Positions 51,785 to 63,896 are shown, counted from the stretch's first letter. The stretch is DNA of 64,000 bases from Strongylocentrotus purpuratus (GCF_000002235.5 NW_022145604.1:5429077-5493076), one strand, 5' to 3'. The notes: generated by a model from the sequence alone, not told the origin. Made by a program: numbers and translations.

Positions 51785-54415
51785 TCTATAATAATAATAC
51801 GCTAAGGCTCCGCGGGGGGCGCGACGTCTCCGCCGGCCTTTGTATTCTATTGTTTTTTAATGAGATCGCCGACCCAAGTTGGTGCGGCTATCTCCTCCTG
51901 AACCCTCCCCTCGGGGTACCGGTGACCGGTGCCGTCGTCCGCGGGAGAGTCTACTCTAGCGAATTGGCTATACTCCGCCCGAGGTCCTCCTCCGTGTCGA
52001 CGTCCAGGGCGAAAACAGACGCGACATGCATAATGCAGGATATGCGTGACGACAGAGATACCTCATGGATATTCAACATTGCATCCGTAGACACACGACA
52101 GACGACGAGCAACTCACATTAAGTTGCGTATTAAATGCACGATGCACACGGTCGGGCTTACCCGAGTAAAGCATCTTTCTATAGGATATATCCTTTGTAG
52201 TAGCCACAGAGATACACACGAAGCTTCGATCCCGTCCACGTCCAAACTTAGAGACCTATTTCCATCATGATTGCCGCGATTTTGATATAGTTTTCGTGAA
52301 TGGAGGTATGAAATCAAAGCTTATTTTGTGATTACTACGGCCATATAGTCTAGACCTATACTAAATTTTTATTATCATTTTCTAAAGGAAAGTTTTCACA
52401 AGAAAACCATTGGACTGACAGTTTAGTCGCAAGCTGCCTTCATACAGTGCAGGGCTTCTGTTCAGTGTGTGTGAGTTGAGACGAGCTTGCAGGAAGCTCC
52501 AACACCGGCACCGAGCACAGCAGGCGTCCGACGCCTGCGGCGCCGGTGTTCGAGCTATGGAGTTACGCTGTAGTGTGTGTGAGTTAAGCTGAGCTGAGCT
52601 CGAGTCGAAGAGATTTGACACTTTGAAATTGTTATCTGTTGGTTTGCATCATTGTTGCCGCGATTTCAATATAGTTTCGTGAATAGATTTACGAAACCTG
52701 AGCTTAGAATTAGTAAAAGTATTACTCATGTCTACGTTTTTAAACGACTACCTGATTTTCTTGTGAAAATTTTACTTTGAAGAATGATTATCGAAATTCA
52801 TGGTCAGAAATAATCACAATCTAGGGTCTATTATGTTACAGTTCTTGCATCAAATCAATGCATGAAAACTTAGTTATTGAACTAGAATTTTTTTTTTTTT
52901 TTTAAATAGGCAATTATGAAGTAGGTAGCCTGAAACCTGAGCCTTCTAAACAAATCTCAACAAAGTGAAGGCCTATATCCTTTGATGAATTAATGAAAAA
53001 GTAGCCCCAGAAAAAAGAGCCCCCGAAAGTTGAAAAAAGTAGCGCACGAAAATTTTTCCAAAAATTTGAAATAGAGCCCCCGAAATGAAAATCTTAATCT
53101 TCTGCCTGCGCCCCCCTCTAGAATCCCGCGATTTCCGCGGGTCCTGAGTTGAGTGTATATATAATATAGGCGTGGGGTCCCCGGGTTTCAAGGGGCCATA
53201 AACCCCAAAAAGCTCAGGGGTTACGTTCTTCAAAGTTGGTGGGGGGGGGGGGGGGGGGGGGAGAGATCAGATTGCAGCGAGTTGAGTGTATAGGCGTGGG
53301 GTCCACGGGTTTCAAGGGTCCATAAACCCCCGAAAGCTCGGGGGTTTTAGGCGTTTAATTAGGGTCAGATGAGCATATTTTTAATACTTTATTTGTGACA
53401 CTTGCGGGTCACTAATTGGCGTGGGGTCAATACGAGAGTTGCATAGTGTTGCGTACCAACTACGCTGGCCTACATTACTATATGCTGAGGGACGGAACTG
53501 GGTACGCAAGATGAACGAAAACAATTCAACATGTTTAATTTTTTTCGCGTACTTTCGGCGTAGAAACTTGACGTAGAAAGTACGCCTTTTTACATACGCA
53601 ACACTACGCTTTATGCCTACGCAACAGTATGCTACCCTACGCCAGATCGACAAAGCAGTAAAAGCTTTCCACACAGTAAGCAACCATAAGCAAACCTGTA
53701 CGCCAGCCTACGCATAACCTACGCAGGGACTATTTTCTCATTAATACTTAGCCTAATTTCTGCGTAGTCGGTACGCCACACTACGGAACTCTACGCAGTT
53801 CCAGTGGCTTGAAGAATAACTACCGGTACAGTTGGATCGTTTTTTAAATTTTTATATAAGGCCAAATTTAAAAAAAAACATGTTTAGCGTCCTGTTTTTT
53901 TCGAAAAATGGGAATGAGGAGGCCCTTTTTTTTTTTCTTCTTTCAAAATGGCCGCTCCATACATTTTCCCTGACATTCGGGCTTTTTTTCAAGATGGCGG
54001 CCGACAATTGTTTTTTTTTTTTTTTTAATATCAGAAATAATTTTAGCAGTGCTTTTCATGTTTTTTTTTCTTTCAAAAACTAAAAAAAAAAAAAAAAAAA
54101 AAAAAATTAAAAAAAAAAAAAAAAAAAAAAAAATAGGAGGCGGCCCCAAAAAGGAAACGGACAGGACACTGTTTTATTTTCTTTAAAAAAAACAACAAAA
54201 AAACAACAAAAAATTAAAAAAAATTCAAAAAAAAAAATAAATAGGAGGCGGCCCCCAAAAAGGAAGCGGGCGGGGACGCTAAACATGTATATTTTATTTA
54301 ATGGCCTGAATGGCAAATAAAGTTCTTGGTGGTTTTAATTTAAACACTCTCTATATATCTATTTACACCCCCCGCCCCCCTCTAGAATCCCGCGGATTTC
54401 CGCGGGTCCTGCTAG
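51785..54415 (+). mobile_element. Helitron H4 (non-autonomous)
   Basis: Starts TCTATAATAATAATACGC directly after the CTAG of H3 and ends with CCCGCGGATTTCCGCGGG, TCCTG, CTAG. Same family as H2 and H3, with independent indels. Confidence 0.82.
53431..53800. mobile_element. TACGC-repeat MITE in H4
   Basis: Full-length copy, about 370 bp, with inverted TACG-GAGTTGC-TAGTG termini and internal TACGC motifs. Confidence 0.8.
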
Positions 54416-54535
54416 TCTATATAATAATACTCTAAGGCGTCGAGGGGGGTATCCGGGGTCCATTTTACAGCGCCCAAATCTCCCCTCCCGCCCGCCCCCG
54501 GTCGCCGCCGGGCGGTCCCGCGGACGGACGGCGTT

Positions 54536-54721
54536 TTAATCTACCCATTTGGCCACGTCCCCGTTCGAACTTCGGTCGTGGTCGCCGTCGATGTCGATAA
54601 AGGCGGTTTCGGGGTCCCGGGGAGGACGGGCGGACGAGGGCACGGCGGGCGTCGCGGATTGCAAGGAGGCGACGAACCCGCGAGAGCGAGTCGGCAAGGC
54701 GTGCATCCGCCCTCTGTGCAA
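54536..54721 (-). pseudogene. Captured gene-end fragment in H5
   Basis: Near-identical copy of 45159-45344, ending FIDIDGDHDRSSNGDVAKWV, D and stop. The few amino-acid changes are conservative or neutral. Confidence 0.4.
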
Positions 54722-55842
54722 TCAACAAAGAGACACACAGCGGACGAGAATCTACTCTGTCAGTGGATGTAGCACATCACGTAGTAACAATGGAGCGGGC
54801 TTACTCCGTGTGAGGCATCTTCCTATGGTAGGCCATGCGTGTACGTGTATCATGCGATGATTCTATGCTCACTTCACACACACAGTAGTTTCGACGATTT
54901 TCGTTTGGATTTTGCCCATTAATGTGACCTCAAAGTGAGTGAACAGAGTTTAATATTTTGAATTTAAATCAGTCAAGTCTTTATTTGATATTTATTAGCT
55001 TATTTCATGATGTTTTTGTGTCATTGTATGGCCATGATCAGACGTTCAATTTCAGAATAAGCAAGAATCTTCAGCAGTGAAGGAGGCAGATTATTTTGAA
55101 GAAGAAGAAGAAGAAGAAGAAGAAGAATGTTATTAACGGATTGATTTCGGTCATCAACAGGACCGGAGCGGGGCGCTGGCACTGCAGCTTGGTGTTGGCG
55201 CTGGCACGAGTGTTGCGCTGGCACGAGTGTTTGCAAGGCCAAGGGGTGACCATTTAGGCGTACGTGTATGTAATTATGTGTCTGCATGTTTCTCTGAGGG
55301 GTTACCCTTGGTAAATGAACATGTTTTTGTTTATAATAATATGGGTTGTGCCATATCTAAAAATATGCACTACTTATGAGTTATAGTTTGTCATAGACTA
55401 GATCTAGATCTACTTGAAATTAAATGGTCATAATTTATGGATAAGAGTCAGTGTATGGCATGTTAGGGGGTTCAGTTTCTACGTCAACGTACATGGTTTA
55501 TATATTAACTGATTTATTTATTATAATCGGAAGGAATTCGGCAATTCTGATCATATGCACGTAGAGTCTCTGCTGCGCGGTCACAGAAATTTAAGGTAGA
55601 GTCTATGCATGAAATTTGAAGGCTTTAGAATATTCTTCCCCAGAACTCTGGGGCTTAAAACCGGCCGTAATTGCAGCAGATGCTGTATTTTCTGAGCTGA
55701 AGTGAATTTTTATTTTTAAAAATTGAACTGGTTGATATATTTCATTGACATTTCTTACAGTTATTCGGACAATGATCCCGGTCAACTTGATACCTCATTC
55801 ATGAATAACGATACCTCAATCATGAATAACGGAGCTGTATTT

Positions 55843-57730
55843 CTTGCGTACGCGCAGAAAATAACCGAAAAGAAGCTCACCACGCAAACACAGAAATTTA
55901 TGAATATCAATCAATATTTTTTATTAAAATATAATATTTTAAATTTAAATCAGTCAAGTCTTAATTTGATATTTATTAGCTTATTTCATGATGAAATCAA
56001 TTTTAAATACAATTGTAAATAAAGTTGTTATATATCTCTTATCAGACTAATGTATGATGAACCCATCGCATGTACCACCTGTAGCAGCGCCCCATGGATG
56101 TGTGGCTGAGATGAATCCCTCCTACGTACCATCTCTATCAGTATCAGCGCCCCAAGGAAGTGCAAGTAGCAAAGTGAGAGCAATGCAGGTTATTTTTTAA
56201 AATATTTAATTTTTATTATGTATTTAATGAATAATAATAATGATTAGTAGTAATGAATTTGTCTTCCACAGCGCAACAAAATCACTTCAATCAATTATTA
56301 ATAAATAATAAATAGATTTGAGGTATTTGTTCTGTCATCAATATGTTCCCTTTTAGCTGGACGATACAATCTCATAAAATGCAATGAGAGTGCACATATA
56401 GAGGATCCTTGATAACTTTGCAGAAAAAATATGAATGTTGTTTTCTTGCGTACGCGCAGAAAATGACCGTAAAGAAGCTCACCACGCAAACACAGAAATT
56501 TATGAATATCAATCAATATTTTTTATTAAAATATAATATTTTAAATTTAAATCAGTCAAGTCTTAATTTGATATTTATTAGCTTATTTCATGATGAAATC
56601 AATTTTAAATACAATTGTAAATAAAATTGTTATATATCTCTTATCAGACTAATGTATGATGAACCCATCGCATGTACCACCTGTAGCAGCGCCCCATGGA
56701 TGTGTGGCTGAGATGAATCCCTCCTACGTACCATCTCTATCAGTATCAGCGCCCCAAGGAAGTGCAAGTAGCAAAGTGAGAGCAATGCAGGTTATTTTTT
56801 AAAATATTTAATTTTTATTATGTATTTAATGAATAATAATAATGATTAGTAGTAATGAATTTGTCTTCCACAGCGCAACAAAATCACTTCAATCAATTAT
56901 TAATAAATAATAAATAGATTTGAGGTATTTGTTCTGTCATCAATATGTTCCCTTTTAGCTGGACGATACAATCTCATAAAATGCAATGAGAGTGCACATA
57001 TAGAGGATCCTTGATAACTTTGCAGAAAAAATATGAATGTTGTTTTCTTGCGTACGCGCAGAAAATGACCGTAAAGAAGCTCACCACCCAAACACAGAAA
57101 TTTATGAATATCAATCAATATTTTTTATTAAAATATAATATTATAAATTTAAATCAGTCAAGTCTTAATTTGATATTTATTAGCTTATTTCATGAGGAAA
57201 TCAATTTTAAATACAATTGTAAATAAAATTGTTATATATCTCTTATCAGACTAATGTATGATGAACCCATCGCATGTACCACCTGTAGCAGCGCCCCATG
57301 GATGTGTGGCTGAGATGAATCCCTCCCATGTACCATCTCTATCAGTATCAGCGCCATCGCATGTACCACCTGTAGCAGCGCCCCATGGATGTGTGGCTGA
57401 GATGAATCCCTCCTATGTACCATCTCTATCAGTATCAGCGCCCCAAGGAAGTGCAAGTAGCAAAGTGAGAGCAATGCAGGTTATTTTTAAAAATATTTAA
57501 TTTTTATTATGTATTTAATGAATAATAATGATGATTAGTAGTAATGAATTTGTCTTCCACAGCGCAACAAAATCACTTCAATCAATTATTAGTAAATAAT
57601 AAATAGATTTGAGGTATTTGTTCTGTCATCATTATGTTCCCTTTTAGCTGGACGATACAATCTCATAAAATGCAATGAGAGTGCACATATAGAGGATCCT
57701 TGATAACTTTGCAGAAAAAATATGAATGTG
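55843..57730 (+). repeat. 602-bp tandem repeat, three copies, with exon-like cassettes
   Basis: The phrase ttatcagactaatgtatgat occurs near 56039, 56641 and 57243. Each unit has a candidate exon bounded by an acceptor (ctcttatcag) and a donor (atgcag/gttatt), e.g. 56046-56188, encoding MMNPSHVPPVAAPHGCVAEM onward. Two further acceptor-like sites follow (cttccacag, cccttttag). In copy three the exon is lengthened by an internal 90-bp duplication that keeps the frame. The protein is unknown and expression is unproven. Confidence 0.7.
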
Positions 57731-58540
57731 GTTTCATGCATGGGAGGTTGATATGTACAGTCCTAATTGAAACTTTAATAAATGGATCATGTTATTTTAA
57801 TAAAGTATGTTAAGCCAAACTAAAAAATTGTATTCATGTTTTCATTTGGAGCAAGTTTACATAAGTATGTTGTAATTTTTTTAATTATTGATAGACTCTT
57901 TGAAAATCAATTTCATTTATAACTACTATCATGTCAGCATTGTGATCCGAGAAATGAGAGAAATTAAGCAAAAGATGGAAAATATGTGAATACATCAATT
58001 AATATATGATTTTCAGTGTAGAACTAAATTAACTTAGTAATGTGTGAAAAAAGGAAATGTGAGAATGGGAGTGAAATGGAATGGTATTGCTAGATACTAG
58101 AGAGATAGGAAAGCGAAAGGGAGAAAATGGATAGGAACAATTGAAGACAATAATCATAAATAACGAAAGTGAAAACGAAATTAAATTATAAATTATCTGC
58201 AACAAATTTTAATTACAAATATCTGATCTCACTTTTTTCTTCCAATTTTCAATTTTTATTACATGGTACAGATAAAAAAAAATAATCAAAACGCTACATT
58301 AAACAACAAAGAAAAGGTTTATATCTTAACAAGTATAAAATATAAATAAAAAGAGAAGAAAATGGAATAATAAATAAAAAGTAATCATATACAAGAAAGA
58401 GAAATAAAAATGAAAATAAAAGAAGACAAAAATGTTCCAAAGAAAAGAAAGGATATTAAATTATATAAAAATTAACCTAAATTTTGTTTGTATTTAAATC
58501 AATATTATTTTCGAGAGCGATATATCTATTAACATTTTAC
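57731..58540. other. AT-rich interior of H5, nothing recognised
   Basis: Very AT-rich with no frame longer than about 40 codons and no terminus. Confidence 0.5.
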
Positions 58541-58851
58541 AGCCCCCCCCCCAACCCCCTATAATCCCGTGGATATTTCAATGTGAATACCAACAAGTTA
58601 GACTTATGGTGTCCTCAAAATGGCAAATAAAGTTGGGTAGGAACTAATGGTTTCCTCTAATTTGCAAATACAGTTCTTGGTGGTTTTAATTTATATATCT
58701 ATTTACACCCTACCCCCCCCCCCCTTAGGTATTCCGCGGGTCCTGCTTCTATTACAGTTAATTTCTTTCTTTAATCAGAAAAACATTTTGAAGTGCTTTT
58801 AATTAGGTGGTCTGTCGATGACAGATCACCTATTGATTTCGTTAGAATTTT

Positions 58852-58897
58852 CTTTCTTTATTCTTTATTCTTTATTCTTTATTCTTTATTCTTTATT
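58852..58897 (+). repeat. (TTTATTC)n microsatellite
   Basis: About six units of ttattct-t near the start of the nested element. Confidence 0.85.
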
Positions 58898-60126
58898 TAT
58901 TTTTATTTCTTCCGTACACTTTTTTTGTGTATACGTTTACTCGAAATCGACTTGGTCAATTTCCTTCAAATTTCTGATAGTCATTAGGCCCTATAATATC
59001 AAGTTCCCGAAACCTTTTTCAAGTTCATGGGGTCATCGTGACGTCATCCAGGCGCCATTTTGTAAAAATCAAGTCATTATCATATCTCGATAACGAGTCT
59101 TCAAAAATAAACCATATTTGGTATACATCAACTTCAGGTCAAAGTTCAACTAAAAATGTCAACAAAATTTGCGCACGCACCTCGACGCGCACGTACGCGC
59201 GCATTAAAATTTTAAAATGCTCAAATTCGTTCCAAATTTTTTTTGCACACGTTTCAGGCCATTGTAAGCATTTTCAAGATTTTGCGCGAGAGCACTTTTT
59301 TGCGCGCGTTTCCGCGCGTAAGTGCGCGTACTGACATTTTACAACATGGAAACGCCAAATTTTCTCTATCATATCAACCACATTTTTCCAAGCATTTTGA
59401 TACCTTGTTCACCTTTTTCTGACCAGTGATAACGCAATGAGCGTCCGTCAAAGTTTACAGCACACGCGGATCTGCATTATCCCTATCCACATTACATGTG
59501 CAAAAACAAGCCTATACAAAATTCATTTTAACTCTTCAGAATGGATAGATACCCCCAATTTTTTTCATATTTAGATAGATCATGAGTCGGAGATATGATT
59601 TCATGTCTCATTTGACCTTCAATTAACTCATGACGTCATCATAATGGCCTCCGAACTTAAAATTTCAATTTGCATATTATGACGTTAGCAGATTTTTGGA
59701 AAATTGATTGTATCTCTGTAAATATTGATCAATTTTCTTTCAAATTTTGATATGTTTTAGCTGAGAATATTCTCTACGAATGTATTTGCCACGATATTTC
59801 ATTTGAACAATGGCATCATGGCGTATTTTTGCGATTAAAGGAGGCATGTCAATTTTTCACATTTTGCGTGTATTCTCTATGGGACATGACTTTTTCTCAA
59901 AACTGGTTTCTACATTCTTGTCTTTCGCGAGCAATATCTCCGTCGTTTTATCTTCGTTTACGCTGAGCTTTGAGTATGTTGTAGCTGAGTCAATATGCTA
60001 TCGTTAGTGTGCCCTTTAATTTTCGATCAGATGCCGGGATCATGCTCATATTTCACTTACAAAGTGGGATTTGATAATTCCATTTTCCGTTTACGTGTAA
60101 TCTCTATGGGAAATATTTTGGTACAT

Positions 60127-60183
60127 CGGTAACGCACTTGACTTCCGACCTCGAGGTCCCTGGTTCGAGTCCGGGCGTCTCCA
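60127..60183 (+). mobile_element. tRNA-like module inside the nested element
   Basis: cggtaacgcacttgacttcc, then ggtccctggttcgagtccgg. The T-arm (CCTGG TTCGAGT CCGGG) pairs fully, but the acceptor stem does not close. T runs follow, as after a polymerase III gene. Most likely a SINE head or tRNA pseudogene. Confidence 0.55.
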
Positions 60184-60537
60184 ACAATTTTTTTCTACAC
60201 TTTTTTTTTCTACACTTTTTTTTCTTTTTGACCTTTCACTGTACCTTTTCCTTTGCTTATTAAAACACGTAGAATCACAAATAATGTTATAAACAACCAT
60301 GTTTACTTTATTATTCCCCTATTATCACTTGATCCATTACTTTTTGAGTGTAGTCCCTATGGGAGATGACTTTTTCTCAAATCTGGATTCTACATTCCTG
60401 TCTTTTGCGAGCAATATCGCCGTTATTTCCGTTTGGTTTTTGTTGATTTTGGAGTATGTTGTAGCTGAGACTATATGCTATCTAAATGTTCCCTCATTTT
60501 TTTTCAATCAGATGTCATCATGGTCTGTTGATGATCA

Positions 60538-60635
60538 TCATCAACATCATCATGATCATCATCATCATCATCAACATCGTCATCACCATTACTATCAAGA
60601 TCATCATCATCATGATCATCATGATGATCATCATT
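60538..60635 (+). repeat. (CAT)n/(ATC)n repeat
   Basis: Repeated catcatcatcatgatcatcat-type sequence, partly self-complementary through GATC-containing units. A His-rich frame across it is an artefact. Confidence 0.85.
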
Positions 60636-60746
60636 GTTTACATGTCTATATAACTTCTCCCTTTCTCAATATAGTAAGTATTATAATCTATCATAAGACT
60701 TGAAGACAGACCACCTTAATCGTCCTCGTGACGATTTAAATTCTAG

Positions 60747-60881
60747 TTTTTTTTTAAATTGAACCGGTTGATATATTTCATTGACGTTTCTTAAAGGTAT
60801 TAACCGAAAAGAAGCTCGCCACGCAAACACAGAATGGCTGCCACAGCAAAGAGCGCCCGTTTAACGGGCGCAAACAGCTAG
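60747..60881 (+). mobile_element. H1-type Helitron 3-prime remnant
   Basis: Matches H1 (46457-46939) with an internal deletion, and ends GCGCCCGTTTAACGGGCGC, AAACAG, CTAG at 60878-60881. Confidence 0.75.
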
Positions 60882-61001
60882 TCCATATAATAATACGCTA
60901 AGGCGTCGAGGGGGGTATCCGGGGTCCATTTTACGGCGCCCAAATCTCCCCTCCCGCCCGCCCCCGGGCGCCGCCGGGCGGTCCCGCGGACGGACGGGGT
61001 T

Positions 61002-61085
61002 TCAATCTACGGAATTGGCCACGTCCCGGCCCGGTGCGACGTCCCGGTCGTCGTCGACGTCGTCGATGCGTCCGCACGTCTCACT
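61002..61085 (-). pseudogene. Captured gene-end fragment in H7
   Basis: The minus-strand frame ends RIDDVDDDRDVAPGRDVANS, VD and stop. It aligns with the ends of the H1/H5 fragment (DVAKWVD) and the H2 fragment (SIANSLE). Confidence 0.35.
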
Positions 61086-61120
61086 TATCCGTCACGAATT
61101 TCATGCTTTAGCAAGAAACG

Positions 61121-61213
61121 GAAGTGGACGAGCGGTCTGAGGCGCCGGTTGCGTTCGATTCGCCGGCAGCTCTTGCACTTTTTGCACGCACGGGTTCGAT
61201 CCCGCCTCTGTCT
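61121..61213 (+). mobile_element. Class II tRNA-like module (Leu/Ser type)
   Basis: Box-A-like tggacgagcggtctgaggcg and box-B-like gggttcgatccc (61192-61203), 60 bases apart, as in long-variable-arm tRNAs, followed by a T run (61217-61224). The acceptor stem fits poorly, so a SINE head or pseudogene is more likely than a tRNA gene. Confidence 0.5.
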
Positions 61214-61386
61214 CAAGTGTTTTTTTTCTTCCCCGTGTTTGTTTTGTATATTTTAGATGTTGTAATCTTTACCATTTTTTGAATTTTGATTAAAATGTAG
61301 ACCTCATATTTAAAATTTAAACGAGTCGAGTCTTTATTTGATATTTATTAGCTTATTTCATGATCAGCGCAACAGATGTCTTCCCA

Positions 61387-62823
61387 CCCAAGACCAAAAT
61401 CCAATTGAAACCAGTTGAAATCTCCAACTGGTTTCAATTGGTTTCAACTGGTTTCAATTGGTTTCAATTGGTTTCAATTGGAATAGAAAATTTCCAGTTG
61501 AAACCAATTGCCGAACTGGAAAATATTGTTATGGGTACTCATTTCCAGTTCAACCAATAAGAAGTGCAACTGGAACCAGTAAGATAATTTTTCCAGTTAC
61601 TCAATTGGTTCCACTTAGAAGTCATTTCCAGTTACCCAACTGGTTCCAGTTAGCATTCATTTCCAGTTAGAAGTTATTTCCAGTTACCCAACTGGTTCCA
61701 GTTAGAAGTCATTTCCAGTTACCCAATTGGTTCCAGTTAGAATTCATTTCCAGTTACCCAACTGGTTCCAGTTAGCATTCATTTCCAGTTAGAAGTTACT
61801 TCCAGTTACCCAACTGGTTCCAGTTAGAAGTCATTTCCAGTTACCCAACTGGTTTCAGTGAGAATTTATTTCCAGTTACCCAACTGGTTCCAGTTAGAAT
61901 TCATTTCCAGTTACCCAACTGGTTCCAGTTAGCATTCATTTCCAGTTACCCAACTGGTTCCAGTTAGAATTCATTTCCAGTTACCCAACTGGTTCCAGTT
62001 AGCATTCATTTCCAGTTAAAAGTGATTTCCAGTTACCCAACTGGTTCCAGTTAGAATTCATTTCCAGTTACCCAATTGGTTCCAATTGGAAATATTTCCA
62101 GTTACCCAACTGGATCCAATTGAAACCAGTTAATTTGCATATTATCTGCTTGTGTGCAGATCAATGTTTTATGTAATTTATTTTGATTTACAATGTATTT
62201 ATTAATTAATTTTCATTTGCAAGTAATGCATTTGTTTTAGATAAATATAAAGATTAATTAGCAATGATAAGCATGTTCGTTAGTAACATATTTTTGTAAT
62301 TACACAGATTAAAAGTCGATTAGTAAAACACTAACCATGTACAAAATACATCAAATACAAACATATAATGGCAATGCCTTCCTTGTTAAGTATATTATAT
62401 GGTCTGCATATTATAATGCCCTTTACATTGTACTTAATGTAGACACATATAACAATGCTTCTGTGTTGTCATGAGCGATAATTAGTGCAAGAGCTAATTA
62501 ACTTATAACTAATTAAGTTTATGCCAACTGTAAGTTTCAATTGGATCCAATTGAAACCAATTGAAGCCAACTGGTTTCAATAGGGAAATTGGAACAACTG
62601 GTTCCAGTTGAAACCAATTAGGCAACTGGAACCAGTTGGTAATTGGTTTCAACTGGTTTCAATTGGATCCAGTTGGCAATTGGTTTCAACTGGTTTCAAT
62701 TGGAACCAGTTGGCAACTGGTTTCAATTGGAACCAGTTGTTCCAATTTCCCTATTGAAACCAGTTGGCAACTGGTTTTAATTGGTTTTGCTCCAATTGGT
62801 TTTAACTGGATTTTGGTCCTGGG
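61387..62823. mobile_element. Foldback element built of ACTGG/CCAGT repeats
   Basis: Terminal inverted repeats CCCAAGACCAAAATCCA and CCCAGGACCAAAATCCA (23 of 26 bases match over the full end). The left half (about 61555-62110) is a tandem array of a 35-bp unit, tttccagttacccaactgg then ttccagttag. The right part (62530-62800) has dense AACTGGTTTCAATTGG motifs in both orientations. A central AT-rich core lies at 62130-62520. No transposase and no clear target duplication. Confidence 0.8.
62567..62776. repeat. Long inverted repeat within the ACTGG element
   Basis: gccaactggtttcaataggg, aaattggaacaactggttcca at 62567-62607 returns as its exact reverse complement at about 62735-62775, around 125 bases of related motif. 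Strong hairpin potential. Confidence 0.85.
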
Positions 62824-63531
62824 CATCCACGTCCAAACTTAGAGACCTATTTCCATCATTATTGCCGGGATTTTTATATAGTTTTCGTGAGTGGAGGTAT
62901 GAAATCAAAGCTTATTTTGTGATTATTCTGGCCATGTTTACTCAGTTTTGATTATCATTTATTAAAGGAAAGTTTTCACAAGAAAATCAGAGAAAAACAT
63001 CGTTCAGTTTCAAGAGCTCTGCCGTACGCATACAGTGTGTAGTGCAGTGCAGCTGCGCTGGCTGCTCGACTGAGCTGAGTGAGTGAGTGAGCTAGCTATA
63101 CAGAGTCGAAGAGACTATGAAGGGCCAAACATGCCAATATTCGACAACTATACGCTATATTATGTATCCATCCATGCGACTATTTATGTCTATCCATTCA
63201 TTGAAGTAGGCCTACACGTGAACACAAAAGCGGGCAGGCCGAAGTGCCATAAGATCGTTGGGGGGAGGGGGGGGGGGGGCAAAATATTTTTTTTGCATCT
63301 TACATGTTACAACAAAAATCTGCATCTTACATGTTACATGCAGACCCCACAAAACATTTTTCAAAGTGTGGGGGGGGGGGGGGGGGGATCAGGTAGATCG
63401 AAGCGAGTTGAGTGTAGGCGTGGGGTCCACGGGTTTCAAGGGGCCATAAACCCCCGAAAGCTCGGGGGGTTTAGGCGTTTAATTAGGGTCAGATGAGCAT
63501 ATTTTCAATACTTTATTTGGCGTGGGGTCAA

Positions 63532-63896
63532 TACGTAGAGTTGCGTAGTGTTGCGTACCAACTACGCTGACCTACGTTACTATATGCTGGGGGACGGAAA
63601 GGGGTACGCAAGATGAACGAAAACAATTCAACATGTTTAATTTTTTCGCGTACTTTCGGCGTAGAAACTTGACGCAGAAAGTACGCCTTTTTACGCAACA
63701 CTACGCTACATGACTACGCAACAGTACGCTACCCTACGCCAGATTGACAAAGCAGTAAAAGCTTTCCACACAGTAAGCAACCATAAGCAAACCTGTACGC
63801 CAGCCTACGCATAACCTACGCAGGGACTATTTTCCCATTAATACGCAGCCTAATTTCTGCGTAGTCGGTACGCCACACTACGGAACTCTACGCAGT
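63532..63896. mobile_element. TACGC-repeat MITE in H7
   Basis: Full-length copy with termini TACGTAGAGTTGCGTAGTG and, inverted, TGCGTAGAGTTCCGTAGTG. Like the other copies it follows ggcgtggggtcaa, so copies were multiplied together with the host Helitron. Confidence 0.8.

Larger units (their letters stand above)
54416..58747 (+). mobile_element. Helitron H5 (H1-type start, H2-type decayed end)
   Basis: Starts TCTATATAATAATAC directly after H4. The first 370 bases match H1 and the middle (55640-56030) matches H1 at 46390-46840. The 3-prime end, ttccgcgggtcctgct, resembles the H2 type but has lost half its hairpin and the final AG. It contains the 602-bp tandem array and a GAA microsatellite (55097-55126). 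The chimaeric ends may reflect end-bypass or recombination. Confidence 0.65.
58801..60746 (+). mobile_element. Third-type Helitron or terminal-repeat element nested in the array
   Basis: The 3-prime end has the hairpin AATCGTCCTCGTGACGATT, then TAAATT and CTAG before T, a Helitron-type end. The start AGGTGGTCTGTC (58806) recurs inverted as gacagaccacct near 60705-60717. The preceding bases (58758-58800) are H2-type interior and the following bases (60747 on) are H1-type interior, so it is nested. The exact 5-prime end is not certain. Confidence 0.55.

Noticed and set aside
60299..60703. 134-codon frame with a His-rich stretch
   Set aside because: The His-rich part is the CAT microsatellite and the rest is Helitron-like interior, with no domain.
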